Source: Kallotenue papyrolyticum (GTDB lineage Bacteria; Chloroflexota; Chloroflexia; Chloroflexales; Kallotenuaceae). From it: 64,000 nt of DNA. Below, piece by piece: positions 1 through 8,633 of the stretch (the first letter of the stretch is position 1; the number at the start of each line of letters is the position of its first letter). The notes below the pieces were generated by a model. That model saw only the letters and a program-made list of their open reading frames with translations, had not been told where the DNA came from and made no database searches. The position numbers and the translations under genes are program-made. The stretch covers positions 434,001 to 498,000 of the forward strand of contig NZ_JAGA01000003.1 in assembly GCF_000526415.1 (NCBI RefSeq), in the 5' to 3' direction.

Positions 1-3000
1 CCTCCAGCCCGCCAGCGACATCCACCAGCCGCGCGCCGTCGCTGGCGCTGCCGCCCGCGCTCAGCTCGCCGAAGCGGGCATCCAGTGTGCCGTTGACCAG
101 GTTCAGCGCACGGCCCTGACCCGTCAAGTCAACATCACGGATCGTCAGTGTGCCGAAGGCCGTACCCGCCAGATCGCTGTCCGTGGTATCGCCCACGCGC
201 AGGCCATGGATCGCGTTGTCGGCAGCTACCTCAATGGCGAGCGACGCGCCACCGAGCACCGGCGACGCGCCACCGGTCGTCGGTAGCGCCGGACTGCCGA
301 TCGGCGGCTGCAGGCCGGTCAGCGTTGGCAGATCGCTGCTGGCGCCCTGGCCGATCAGCCGCTGGCGATCCAGCAGCCGGATGCCGCCGCTGTAGGGCGC
401 AACCCCGCTGTAGAGGAAGATGACATCGCCGGCAGCGGGATGATCGCCCTGCCCATCATTGAGCGCCTGGAAGGATTCCAGCCGATTGAAGGGCGCGCTC
501 AAACGTCCATCGCCATCGCCGGCGCGGCTGTTGTCGATGAACCAGATCATGCCGGCGATGCGCAGGCTGACCGTGCCTGTGACCGTGCCGAACCCGTTGC
601 GCAGCGTATAGCTGAAGCTGGCCGCGCCCTCGTAGCCCGGTCGCGGATCGAAGACGAACGTGCCGTCCGGACGCAGCGTCACATCGCCGAAGCTGGAGCT
701 GGCGCTGCCCAGGCTCAGGCCGTCGCCGCGGTCGTTGCTTAGCACGCTGAAGCCGCGCGCTGCCGAGTCGACCCAGACGTTGCCCAGCAGCGTATCGGGA
801 TAGCTGTCGGCGATGGCCTGCGGACGCGTCCCCACTGCCAGCGTGACCAGCGCATCATCGCTGCCAGCGCTGTTGGCCAGCCGGTAGGCGAAGCGCAGCA
901 GGCCGGTGTAGTCGCGCGGCGGCACCAGCGTCAGCGAACCGTCGGCGTTGACCGTCAACATACCGCCATTGCCCAGATCAACGCTCTGACCGGCGGCATA
1001 GCTGCTCACATCGCCGAGCGGCGACCCGAAGCCGCCGTCCGCCTGGGCCAGTTGGATCGCGCCAAAGCTGACCAGCGTTGCGGGCGGCGCGCCCAGGGTA
1101 TCGTTGGCCAGCAGCCGCGTCGCGTCGGCGCTGCTGATCGTGAGCGTGGTGTTGAGCGCGGTATGGTAGGCAGCGCCAGGCGCGCTGTCGGCGGCTACGC
1201 TGTCGTCAACCGCTACCGGATAGGCCACCACCTCGATCGTGACCGTGGCGATCGCCGCGCCGGCAGCGTTGCTGAGGCGGTACTGGAAGGTGTAGCTGCC
1301 CGGCTGCGTCGGCGTCGTGAGCGTGAGCGCGCCGTCCGCCCCAACCGTCAGCATGCCGCCCGCCAATGGCACGCTCGCGCCGGCGGCGTGATCGTCCACG
1401 CTGCCGCCCAGCGACCCGCCGCCAAAGCTCACCAGCGTCGCGGGGGGATTGCCCAACCCATCGTTGCTCAGCAGGCCGCCGGCGGCGCCGATGGTCAGCG
1501 TCTCGTTCACCGCCACGCGGAAGGGACCATCATCCACCGCGCCAGGCGCGGCCTGTACCGTGATCGTGACCGTGGCGGTGCTCGCGCCGGCGGCGTTGCT
1601 GAGGCGGTACTGGAAGGTGTAGCTGCCCGGCTGCGTCGGCGTCGTGAGCGTGAGCGCGCCGTCCGCCCCAACCGTCAGCATGCCGCCCGCCAATGGCACG
1701 CTCGCGCCGGCGGCGTGATCGTCCACGCTGCCGCCCAGCGCGCCGCCGCCAAAGCTCACCAGCGTCGCGGGGGGATTGCCCAGCCCATCGTTGCTCAACA
1801 GACCACCCGCCGCGTCAACCGTGAGCGTTGCACCGCGCACAGTGGTGTAGCTGTCGGGCTGGGCCTGCGGCGCGCGCTGGATAGCGATCGTCACCAGCGC
1901 ATCGGAGGCGCCCAGGCTGTTGGCCAGCCGGTAGCGGAACTGGAACTGATCGCCGCTGCCGCTGCTCGGCGGCGTGAAGCTGAACGAACCATCGGCGTTG
2001 ACCGTCAACGCGCCATCGCTGCCGATCGTCACGCTCGTGCCGGGGCTGTGGTCGGTCACGCTGCCACCCAGCGACCCGCCGCCAAAGCTCACCAGCGTGC
2101 CCGCCGGGCTGCCCGGATCGTCGTTCGCGAGCAGGCCACCGGCGGCGGCGCGGCTCAGCGTCTGGCCCAGGGTGACGGCATAGCCGTCATCCACGGCGCG
2201 CGGCAGCGCCTGGATCACGATGGTGATCGTCGCGTCCGAGTCACCGACGACGTTGCTGAGGCGGTACTGGAAGGTATAGGTTCCCGGCTGGGTGGGTGCC
2301 GTGAGCGTGAGCGCACCGTCCGGCGTGAGCGACAGCGAACCGCCTGCCAGCGGCACCACTGCCCCGGCATCATAGCTGGTCACATCGCCACCCAGCGCGC
2401 CGCCGCCAAAGCTGGCGATCGTGCCGGGGGGCACGCCCCGATCATCGTTGCGCAGCGGCGCGCCGTTGTCGCTAGCCGCCAACTGGAGCGTCGCGCCGGT
2501 CAGCATGCTGTAGCTGTCATCGTTGGCCAGCGGCGGCGCTTGCACGACGATCGTGACCGTGGCGGTGCTCGCGCCGGCAGCGTTGCTGAGGCGGTACTGG
2601 AAGGTGTAACTGCCCGGCTGCGTCGGCGTCGTGAGCGTGAGCGCGCCGTCCGCCCCAACCGTCAGCGTGCCGCCCGCCAATGGCACGCTCGCGCCGGCGG
2701 CGTGATCGTCCACGCTGCCGCCCAGCGCGCCGCCGCCAAAGCTCACCAGCGTCGCGGGGGGATCGCCCAGCGTGTCGTTGCTCAGCAGACCGGGCGCGTC
2801 CAGGCGCAGATCCTGTTCGACATCGGTGCGGTACACGCCGTCGTTCACCGCCTGCGGCGGGCGCTGCACCACGATCGTGACGGTCGCGTCCGAGAAGCCC
2901 AGCTCGTTGCGCAGGCGATAGCTGAAGGTAAACGTGCCGCTGAAGGTGGCAGGCGGCGTGAAACTAAAGGCGCCGTCGTTGCCCACCGTCAACGCGCCGC

Positions 3001-4066
3001 CATCACCGAAGGACGCCGAGCTGCCCGCGCCATAACCGGTCACATCGCCGCCCAGCGCGCCACCGCCAAAGCTCGTCAGCAGCGCCGCGGGCAGGCCCCG
3101 GTCATCGTTGCTCAGCAGGCCGTTGGTCGCGGGGATCGACAGCGTGCGGCCCGCCACCGCCGTCCAGCCGCTGTCATCCACTGCTCGCGGCGCCAGGCCG
3201 ACCGTGATCGTGACGGTGGCCTGATCGCTGCCGACCGCGTTCTGCGCAGTGTAGGAAAAGCTATCGTCGCCGGTGAAGCCGCTCGGCGGGGTATAGGTGA
3301 ACGCGCCATCGGCGCTCAAGATCACGCTGCCGCCCTGCGCGGTCGCGCCGGTGAAGGGCTGCACCGACAGCGGCGCCGTGCCGCTGTCGTTGGCCAGCAC
3401 GCCCGGCGCGCTGACCAGCAGTGGTTGATCGCGCGGCGTGACAAAGCGATCATCGTTGGCTGCCGGCCCGGCGCGCACGGTGATGGTCACCAGGGCCTGA
3501 TCGCTGCCGACGCTATTCGACACCCGGTACTGGAAGGTATCCTGGCCGGAGAAGCCCGCCGGGGCGCTATAGCGGAAGCTGCCATCCGCGCGCAGCTCGA
3601 CCGTGCCGCCCTGCGCCGAGGCGAAGGTGCGCGCTTCCACACCGGGCGCGGGCAGACCATCATCGTTGGCCAACAGGCCCGGCGCGGCCACCTCCAGCGG
3701 CGCGGCGCTGTTGGCCTCGTAGCTGTCAGGCACGGCCAGCGGGCTGACGGCCACCGAATCGCGCACCAGGCTCAGCGCCGCATCGAGCGTGTCGCTGATC
3801 ACTACGCCGTGTTGAGCGCTGGACGTGGTGTTGGTCACGCTGATGGTGTAGCGCAGTGTATCGCCGGGATCGGCACGCCCATCGCCGTCGGCGTCGTTCA
3901 GCAACTGCGCTGTTTTGGTGACGGTCAGCGGCGGCGCCTGCTGCCCTGACGGCGCGGCCTGCAGCGGGGCCGACCAGGGCGCGAACGAGCTGATCAGGGC
4001 CAGCACAAGCGTTAGACGCAACAGGGCCATGCTGCGCGTCCTGGCAACGGTGGGGGTGTGACTCAC
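1..4066 (-). CDS. Giant secreted protein of tandem Ig/cadherin-like repeats (3' end outside window)
   Basis: The minus frame is open from a GTG at 4066 to the window edge, about 1,355 codons with the C-terminus missing. The GTG is preceded by AGGAAGGA seven bases upstream; ATG at 4030 is the alternative. A signal peptide (hydrophobic LLRLTLVLALIS core, then an Ala-rich cleavage region) is followed by a DUF11-like segment (DGDGRADPGDTLRYTISVTN). About ten copies of a ~110-residue unit follow, with the recurrent pattern DDSY...GLLSNDxG...LVSFGGGALGG...TLTVGADGALTLT...YTFQYRLSN...ATVTIVVQ, typical of Big_9/cadherin-like modules. The last visible part (WFIDNSRAGDGDGRLSAPFN) looks like a switch to a beta-helix segment. 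Role inferred: cell-surface or matrix adhesin. Family assignment is secure only at the level of repeat type. Confidence 0.88.
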   Translation of the reverse strand, partial: MSHTPTVARTRSMALLRLTLVLALISSFAPWSAPLQAAPSGQQAPPLTVTKTAQLLNDADGDGRADPGDTLRYTISVTNTTSSAQHGVVISDTLDAALSLVRDSVAVSPLAVPDSYEANSAAPLEVAAPGLLANDDGLPAPGVEARTFASAQGGTVELRADGSFRYSAPAGFSGQDTFQYRVSNSVGSDQALVTITVRAGPAANDDRFVTPRDQPLLVSAPGVLANDSGTAPLSVQPFTGATAQGGSVILSADGAFTYTPPSGFTGDDSFSYTAQNAVGSDQATVTITVGLAPRAVDDSGWTAVAGRTLSIPATNGLLSNDDRGLPAALLTSFGGGALGGDVTGYGAGSSASFGDGGALTVGNDGAFSFTPPATFSGTFTFSYRLRNELGFSDATVTIVVQRPPQAVNDGVYRTDVEQDLRLDAPGLLSNDTLGDPPATLVSFGGGALGGSVDDHAAGASVPLAGGTLTVGADGALTLTTPTQPGSYTFQYRLSNAAGASTATVTIVVQAPPLANDDSYSMLTGATLQLAASDNGAPLRNDDRGVPPGTIASFGGGALGGDVTSYDAGAVVPLAGGSLSLTPDGALTLTAPTQPGTYTFQYRLSNVVGDSDATITIVIQALPRAVDDGYAVTLGQTLSRAAAGGLLANDDPGSPAGTLVSFGGGSLGGSVTDHSPGTSVTIGSDGALTVNADGSFSFTPPSSGSGDQFQFRYRLANSLGASDALVTIAIQRAPQAQPDSYTTVRGATLTVDAAGGLLSNDGLGNPPATLVSFGGGALGGSVDDHAAGASVPLAGGMLTVGADGALTLTTPTQPGSYTFQYRLSNAAGASTATVTITVQAAPGAVDDGPFRVAVNETLTIGAAGGLLSNDGLGNPPATLVSFGGGSLGGSVDDHAAGASVPLAGGMLTVGADGALTLTTPTQPGSYTFQYRLSNAAGAAIATVTIEVVAYPVAVDDSVAADSAPGAAYHTALNTTLTISSADATRLLANDTLGAPPATLVSFGAIQLAQADGGFGSPLGDVSSYAAGQSVDLGNGGMLTVNADGSLTLVPPRDYTGLLRFAYRLANSAGSDDALVTLAVGTRPQAIADSYPDTLLGNVWVDSAARGFSVLSNDRGDGLSLGSASSSFGDVTLRPDGTFVFDPRPGYEGAASFSYTLRNGFGTVTGTVSLRIAGMIWFIDNSRAGDGDGRLSAPFNRLESFQALNDGQGDHPAAGDVIFLYSGVAPYSGGIRLLDRQRLIGQGASSDLPTLTGLQPPIGSPALPTTGGASPVLGGASLAIEVAADNAIHGLRVGDTTDSDLAGTAFGTLTIRDVDLTGQGRALNLVNGTLDARFGELSAGGSASDGARLVDVAGGLE
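1250..2788 (-). repeat. Near-identical ~235-bp repeat copies inside the Ig-like gene
   Basis: Three segments, about 1250-1485, 1567-1800 and 2551-2788, are almost identical at DNA level (for example the shared stretch ttgctgaggcggtactgg at 1269, 1596 and 2583). The neighbouring repeat units keep only protein-level similarity. The spacing between the first two is 327 bp (109 codons) and between the second and third 987 bp (three units). This pattern fits recent duplication or gene conversion within the array. Confidence 0.8.
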
Positions 4067-4169
4067 GCTGTGTTCCTTCCTGATTCTGGAATGGTTCTGT
4101 CGCGGCGTCGGGCCGCACCGCCTCAGAGCGTACCACAGTGCGTCGCAGTGCGACATAGCCCTCTAATAC

Positions 4170-4195
4170 ACCCCGCCTAACCCCATCGGCGGGGT
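4170..4195. other. 8-bp inverted repeat between divergent genes
   Basis: ACCCCGCC (4170-4177) and GGCGGGGT (4188-4195) are perfect complements around a 10-nt loop. A 6-1-6 palindrome, GTCGCAGTGCGAC, lies at 4142-4154. Both sit between the divergent giant-protein and LacI genes. I see no clear promoter for the minus-strand gene here, so a regulatory role is only a guess. Confidence 0.35.
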
Positions 4196-4219
4196 AAGCG
4201 CCTAGTCCACCAGCCCCCC

Positions 4220-4248
4220 TTGTCAAACACGTGTTGCTGGTGTAAGAT
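4220..4248 (+). promoter_or_regulatory. Sigma-70-type promoter of the LacI/sugar operon
   Basis: A -35 element TTGTCA (4220-4225) is separated by exactly 17 bp from a -10 element TAAGAT (4243-4248). Transcription would start inside the adjacent double palindrome, about 35 bp before the repressor start codon. Confidence 0.75.
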
Positions 4249-4277
4249 GGAAACCGGTTTCCGGAAACCGGTTTCCA
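4248..4277. promoter_or_regulatory. Double LacI-type operator, two abutting perfect palindromes
   Basis: GGAAACCGGTTTCC occurs twice with no gap (4249-4262 and 4263-4276). With the flanking T and A the whole 30 bp is one perfect palindrome. Each half has the central CG and dyad typical of LacI/GalR operators. It begins at the end of the -10 hexamer and ends 12 bp before the repressor ATG, so binding would block transcription of the repressor and the genes behind it. Confidence 0.85.
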
Positions 4278-4289
4278 TACGAGGCAGCG

Positions 4290-5324
4290 ATGGCGACGAT
4301 CGACGAGGTTGCGGCACGGGCCGGCGTATCCCGCGGGACGGTCTCCAAGGTCCTGCTGGGGGGCTACCATGCCAGCGCGCGCACGCGCGAAAAGGTCTTG
4401 CGCGCCGCGGCGGAGCTAGGCTACCGGCCCAGCCTGGCGGCGCGCGCCCTGTCCAAGGGCCGCACCTATGTGATTGGCCTGCTGATCCCCTACGACCCGG
4501 ATCAGCTCTTTGCCGACCCGCACGTGCTCGACATCATTCGCGGCGTGGAAGCCGCGGCCAACCGCCACGACTACAACATCCTGCTCTCCACGGCGCACCG
4601 TCCCAACGATCCGGCCAGCGCCTACAGTCGGGTGCTGCACTCGCGCTACGTGGATGGACTGATCGTGCACGAGGGCCCCAACATGCACTCGATTACAGCG
4701 CAGTTGGCGACGCAACCCTCGCCCTGGGTAGTGAGCGGCTACGGCCTGCCGGAGCATGACGCGCCCTGCGTCCATGCCGACGACACGGCCATCACCGCCC
4801 AGCTGATCGAGCATCTGATCGCGCTGGGCCACCGCCGCATTGGGGTGATCGCCGCCGAGCAACGCTTGGGCGCCTTTGAGCGGCGTCTGGCCGGCCTGCG
4901 TCAGGCGCTGGCCAGGCACGGGCTGCCGGATGATCCCGCGAGCTATGCCTACGGCGATATGAGTGTAGAAAGCGGCTACCGCGCGGCGCAGCACCTGATG
5001 GAGCGCGCCGCGCGGCCTACAGCGATCTGGGCGCTCAACGACCGCATGGCGCTGGGCGCGTTGCAATGGGCGCGCGAACATGGCCTGCGCGTGCCGGAGG
5101 ATGTGTCGATCGCCGGCTTCGACGATATCCCCGCGGCGGCCCTCAGCAACCCACCGCTTACCACCGTGCGCCTGCCGAGCTACCGCGAGGGGCAGGAAGC
5201 CGCCGATCTGCTCTTCCGCATCCTGGACGGCGAGGAGGTGCCGTCCGAGGTGCTGGTGCCCACCGACGTGGTAGTGCGCGCCTCAACCGGACCGGCGCCC
5301 GAAGGAGGTGATCAACACCACTGA
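4290..5324 (+). CDS. LacI/GalR-family transcriptional repressor
   Basis: The 344-residue length is normal for the family. The N-terminal helix-turn-helix reads TIDEVAARAGVSRGTVSKVL (residues 3-22), followed by a hinge (YRPSLAARALSKGRT) and a periplasmic-binding-protein-like effector domain (FDDIPAAALSNPPLTTV near residue 280). The ATG at 4290 follows GAGGCAGCG and is the first Met in front of the HTH. The operator directly upstream indicates autoregulation. It is the first gene of the sugar-transport and GH42 run, so the inducer is probably a galactoside or a breakdown product. The ligand cannot be read from sequence. Confidence 0.95.
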   Translation: MATIDEVAARAGVSRGTVSKVLLGGYHASARTREKVLRAAAELGYRPSLAARALSKGRTYVIGLLIPYDPDQLFADPHVLDIIRGVEAAANRHDYNILLSTAHRPNDPASAYSRVLHSRYVDGLIVHEGPNMHSITAQLATQPSPWVVSGYGLPEHDAPCVHADDTAITAQLIEHLIALGHRRIGVIAAEQRLGAFERRLAGLRQALARHGLPDDPASYAYGDMSVESGYRAAQHLMERAARPTAIWALNDRMALGALQWAREHGLRVPEDVSIAGFDDIPAAALSNPPLTTVRLPSYREGQEAADLLFRILDGEEVPSEVLVPTDVVVRASTGPAPEGGDQHH

Positions 5325-5331
5325 TGCCGGC

Positions 5332-5363
5332 CACCGTTCACGCAACGGTGCGTGTTCGAACAC
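5332..5363. promoter_or_regulatory. Hairpin plus palindrome between repressor and binding-protein genes
   Basis: CACCGTT (5332-5338) pairs with AACGGTG (5344-5350) around a 5-nt loop. It is followed at once by the 12-bp perfect palindrome GTGTTCGAACAC (5352-5363). This 71-bp gap is the longest in the operon and ends with the strong AAGGAGG ribosome site of the next gene. It could be an attenuator, an RNA-processing or stabiliser hairpin that raises binding-protein yield, or a second operator. Confidence 0.4.
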
Positions 5364-5395
5364 AGGGACAGTTCACGACCAAGGAGGGAAACCCT

Positions 5396-6727
5396 ATGCA
5401 GCGTCGATCGCTGATCGTCAGCCTGGGCCTGATCCTGGTGCTGCTGTTGAACGCCTGCAGCGTCTCGACCACACCGCAGGGCACGGCCGGCAACGCCTCG
5501 CCCGCCGCCTCACCGGCCGCCTCGCCCGCGACGGGCGGCGAGCAAATCACCATTCGCTGGCGCACGCGTCCATCGGACGCCGCGGAGCAGGCGGTCTATC
5601 AACAACTGGCCGACACCGCCAACCAAACGCTGGCCGCCAAAAACATCCGCATCCAGTACGAGCCCGGCGTCAACCAGGGCTACTTCGAAAAACTGAAGAC
5701 CGAGATCGCCGCCGGTAACGAGCCCGACATCTACTGGATCGGCGCAGTCGAACTGGCCGACTTCGTCGCCACCGGCAAGGTCCTGGATCTCAAGCCCTAC
5801 ATCGACAAGGACAGCAGCTTCTCGCTCGACAGCTTCGTCAAGCAGCCGATCGCTGAGCTGAACCGCGACGGCAAGGTCTATGGCCTGCCGCGCGACATCT
5901 CGACCATGGTGGTGTACTACAACGCCGATCTCTTCAAAGCGGCGGGGCTGCCCACACCCCAGGAGCTGGCGGCGCAGGGCAAATGGAACTGGGAGAGCTT
6001 TCTGGACACGGCGCGCAAGCTGACCGATCCCGCCAAGCAGCAGTACGGCGTGGGCTTCGGCAACTGGTGGGGCCCGGCCTGGGGCTACTTCACCTACGCC
6101 GCGGGCGGCGGTATCTTCAACCAGGACCGTACGGCCTGTGCCCTGGATCAGCCGGCCTCGATCGAGGGCGCGCGCTTTGCCAAGCAACTCTACGATGAGA
6201 AACTGCTGCCGCCGAGCGACGCCGAGAGCGAAAACCTGTTCAATGCCGGCAAGATCGGCATGTACTTCAACGGGCGCTGGTTCACCCCTGGCGTGCGCCA
6301 GAACGCCACCTTCGCCTGGGACGTCGCCGAGATGCCGCAGGGCCAGCGCAAAATGACCTGGCTCTTCTGGGGTCCGTACCTGGTCAGCGCCAACTCCCGC
6401 CATCCCGACGCTGCCTGGGAGGCGCTCAAAGCGATCACCAGCGCCCAAGCCATGGCCAAGGTTGCCGAACTGGGCACCAACATTCCGGCGCGCACCGACG
6501 AGAGCGCGGTGCAGGCCTTCCTGAAGTCCACGCCGCCGGCCAACAATCAGGCCTTCCTGGACGGCATCGCCTATGCCCAGCCGGAAGCGCCGGTGTGGAA
6601 CGGCAGTTGGGCCGACTTCAGCAGCACCGTCCAGCAGCTCTGGGACCAGATGATCGCCGGGCAGCTCACGCCGGAACAGTTCGGACAGCAGGCCTGTCAG
6701 CAGACCAGGACCGCGCTGGGACGCTGA
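5396..6727 (+). CDS. Sugar ABC transporter substrate-binding lipoprotein
   Basis: This 443-residue extracellular solute-binding protein of the MalE-like (family 1) type should capture an oligosaccharide for the MalF/MalG-type permeases encoded next. The ATG at 5396 has AAGGAGG eight bases upstream and starts a lipoprotein signal (hydrophobic core ending LLLNAC, with Cys as the lipidation site); the longer open frame from 5324 lacks both. An Ala/Ser/Pro linker follows, then typical motifs such as GNEPDIYWIG, YGLPRDIS and GKIGMYFNGRW. No ATPase gene is in the operon, so it probably uses a shared MsmK-type ATPase encoded elsewhere. Confidence 0.93.
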   Translation: MQRRSLIVSLGLILVLLLNACSVSTTPQGTAGNASPAASPAASPATGGEQITIRWRTRPSDAAEQAVYQQLADTANQTLAAKNIRIQYEPGVNQGYFEKLKTEIAAGNEPDIYWIGAVELADFVATGKVLDLKPYIDKDSSFSLDSFVKQPIAELNRDGKVYGLPRDISTMVVYYNADLFKAAGLPTPQELAAQGKWNWESFLDTARKLTDPAKQQYGVGFGNWWGPAWGYFTYAAGGGIFNQDRTACALDQPASIEGARFAKQLYDEKLLPPSDAESENLFNAGKIGMYFNGRWFTPGVRQNATFAWDVAEMPQGQRKMTWLFWGPYLVSANSRHPDAAWEALKAITSAQAMAKVAELGTNIPARTDESAVQAFLKSTPPANNQAFLDGIAYAQPEAPVWNGSWADFSSTVQQLWDQMIAGQLTPEQFGQQACQQTRTALGR

Positions 6728-6786
6728 CCATCAGCGCGCCGGATCGTGGGCGGGCGCGTCCACGGTCCGGCGCAAGGAAGCCGGTT

Positions 6787-7734
6787 ATGAGCGATCGCGT
6801 GCGTTCTCTGTCGGGTGGGGTGGCCGCGCCGCGCGCCTGGGCCGGTCGCCAACGCCGCCGCGCCATGCTCGACGCCTACCTGATGCTACTGCCTACCATC
6901 CTAGGCGTGTTGATCTTTTTTGCCGTGCCCCTGGGCGTGTCACTGTACCTCAGCTTCACCGATGCGCGCTTGGCGGGCGCGACGCGGGTGATCGGCGCCG
7001 CCAACTATCTGCGCGCGCTGGGCGATGCCAAGTTCCGCCTGGCGCTGCAAAACACCGTGTTGCTCAGCCTGGGCACGCTGGTCTTCTCGGTACCGCCGGC
7101 GCTAGGGCTGGCATTGCTGCTCAACCGACCGCTGCGCGGACGCACCTTTTTTCGCGGCCTGTTCTTTGTGCCGGTCGTCGCCTCGGTGGTAGGCATCGCT
7201 CTGGTCTGGCGCTACCTGCTCAACTACGACTTCGGCTTCGTCAACTATGCGCTGAGCCGGCTGGGCCTGCCGCGCATCAACTGGCTCAACGATCCCAGCG
7301 TGGCGCTGTGGAGCGTGATCATCGTGGTGGTCTGGCGCACGCTCGGCTACAACCTGGTGATCTTTCTAGCCGGTCTGCAAAACGTGCCGCGCCAGCTCTA
7401 TGAAGCCGCCAGCATCGATGGCGCCGGTCGCTGGCAACAGTTTCGACACATCACCCTGCCGATGCTCTCGCCGACGACCTTTTTCATTGTGGTCACGACC
7501 CTGATCAACGTATTGCAGGAGTTTCCGATCCCCTACGCCCTGGGCGTGACGCGCAGCGGCGCCGCCGGGCCGGCAGACGCCATGCTCACGATCGTGTTCT
7601 ACCTGTATCAGCAGGGCTTCAACAGCTTCCGCATGGGCTATGCCTCGGCGCTGGCCTGGCTGCTGTTCGCGATGATCATGCTGGTGACGCTGGTGCAGTT
7701 CGCGGTCTCCAGGCGCTGGGTACACTATGACTAG
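6787..7734 (+). CDS. Sugar ABC transporter permease (MalF/UgpA type)
   Basis: A 315-residue inner-membrane protein with six predicted membrane segments, the first at about residues 31-53 (LMLLPTILGVLIFFAVPLGV). The cytoplasmic ATPase-contact loop carries the EAA motif, here YEAASIDGAGRWQQFRHITL. The ATG at 6787 follows AAGGAAG; an upstream in-frame extension to 6595 overlaps the previous gene and is not used. It sits between the binding protein and the second permease and forms the heterodimeric channel with it. Confidence 0.94.
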   Translation: MSDRVRSLSGGVAAPRAWAGRQRRRAMLDAYLMLLPTILGVLIFFAVPLGVSLYLSFTDARLAGATRVIGAANYLRALGDAKFRLALQNTVLLSLGTLVFSVPPALGLALLLNRPLRGRTFFRGLFFVPVVASVVGIALVWRYLLNYDFGFVNYALSRLGLPRINWLNDPSVALWSVIIVVVWRTLGYNLVIFLAGLQNVPRQLYEAASIDGAGRWQQFRHITLPMLSPTTFFIVVTTLINVLQEFPIPYALGVTRSGAAGPADAMLTIVFYLYQQGFNSFRMGYASALAWLLFAMIMLVTLVQFAVSRRWVHYD

Positions 7735-7758
7735 GCCGCTCGCGGCAAGGAGGAGGCG

Positions 7759-8622
7759 ATGAGCGCGCATCCGCTGGTGGCGCGTCGGCGCGCCGTGCGC
7801 TGGGGCGAACCCGCGTTGATCTATGCAATCCTGATCCTGGTCGGCGCGCTGGTGATCTTTCCCTTTTTCTACATGGTCACGTCGTCGTTCAAAAGCTCGC
7901 AGGCCGTGGTCACCGTGCCGCCGCAGCTCTTCCCCGATGTCTGGCAGCTCGGCAACTACATCGAGGTGGTCAGCATCCCCTCGGTGCAGATCGGTCGTCA
8001 ACTGCTCAACTCGACGATCGTGACCGTGACGGTGGTCGTCGGGCAGGTCCTGACCTCCCTGCTGGCGGGCTATGCCTTCGCGCGCATCGAGTTTCCGGGA
8101 CGCAACGCGCTCTTTCTGGCCTACCTGGGCACGCTGATGGTGCCCTTCGCCGTGCTGATCGTGCCGATGTATCGCCTGATGCAGGCGCTGGGCTGGCTGG
8201 ATACGCTCTGGGCGCTGACCATTCCCTGGATCTTTACGGCCTACGGCACCTTTTTGCTGCGCCAGTTCTTTCTGACCCTGCCGCGCGACCTGGAGGAAGC
8301 GGCGCTGATCGACGGTGCGAGCCGCTGGGGAATTCTGTTCCGTATCGCCGCGCCGCTGGCCAGGCCGGCGATCGCCACGCTGGCAACCTTTAGCTTTTTA
8401 TACGCCTGGAACAGCTTTTTGTGGCCGCTGATCGTGATCACCAGTCCGGAGAAGAAGGTGATCACCCAGGGGCTGATGGACCTCCAGGCGCTCTACGCCG
8501 TGCGCGTCGATCTGATCATGGCCGGCTCGGTGCTGGCCGTGCTGCCGACGCTGCTGGTGTACCTGTTTGCCCAACGCTACTTTATCGAAGGTGTGGCCAC
8601 CTCCGGGCTGGCCGGACGTTGA
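7759..8622 (+). CDS. Sugar ABC transporter permease (MalG/UgpE type)
   Basis: A 287-residue inner-membrane protein with six membrane segments and the MalG-type start (AILILVGALVIFPFFYMVTSSFK). The EAA loop is LEEAALIDGASRWGILFRI. The start ATG at 7759 has AAGGAGGAGGCG directly in front. It is 24 bp behind its partner permease and 11 bp before the GH42 gene, so all are one transcript. Together with the upstream genes it builds a carbohydrate importer of the CUT1 class. Confidence 0.94.
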   Translation: MSAHPLVARRRAVRWGEPALIYAILILVGALVIFPFFYMVTSSFKSSQAVVTVPPQLFPDVWQLGNYIEVVSIPSVQIGRQLLNSTIVTVTVVVGQVLTSLLAGYAFARIEFPGRNALFLAYLGTLMVPFAVLIVPMYRLMQALGWLDTLWALTIPWIFTAYGTFLLRQFFLTLPRDLEEAALIDGASRWGILFRIAAPLARPAIATLATFSFLYAWNSFLWPLIVITSPEKKVITQGLMDLQALYAVRVDLIMAGSVLAVLPTLLVYLFAQRYFIEGVATSGLAGR

Positions 8623-8633
8623 AGCGAGCATGC

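Noticed and set aside
1250-2788. Repeat array as a CRISPR
   Set aside because: Units are ~330 bp, in frame and protein-coding; no short direct repeats with unique spacers and no cas genes.
1052-3949. 965-codon open frame on the plus strand
   Set aside because: It is the antisense shadow of the Ig-like repeat gene; its protein is Arg/Ala-rich with periodic repeats that mirror the repeats of the real gene, and it has no start signal.
3726-4370. 214-codon minus-strand frame crossing the LacI promoter
   Set aside because: It runs through the promoter/operator and the start of the giant gene in a different frame; the GTG at 4066 with AGGAAGGA is far better.
5345-5370. GTTCGAA-containing palindrome as a possible tRNA T-loop
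   Set aside because: No acceptor, D or anticodon stems can be drawn around it. No tRNA was found in any gap.
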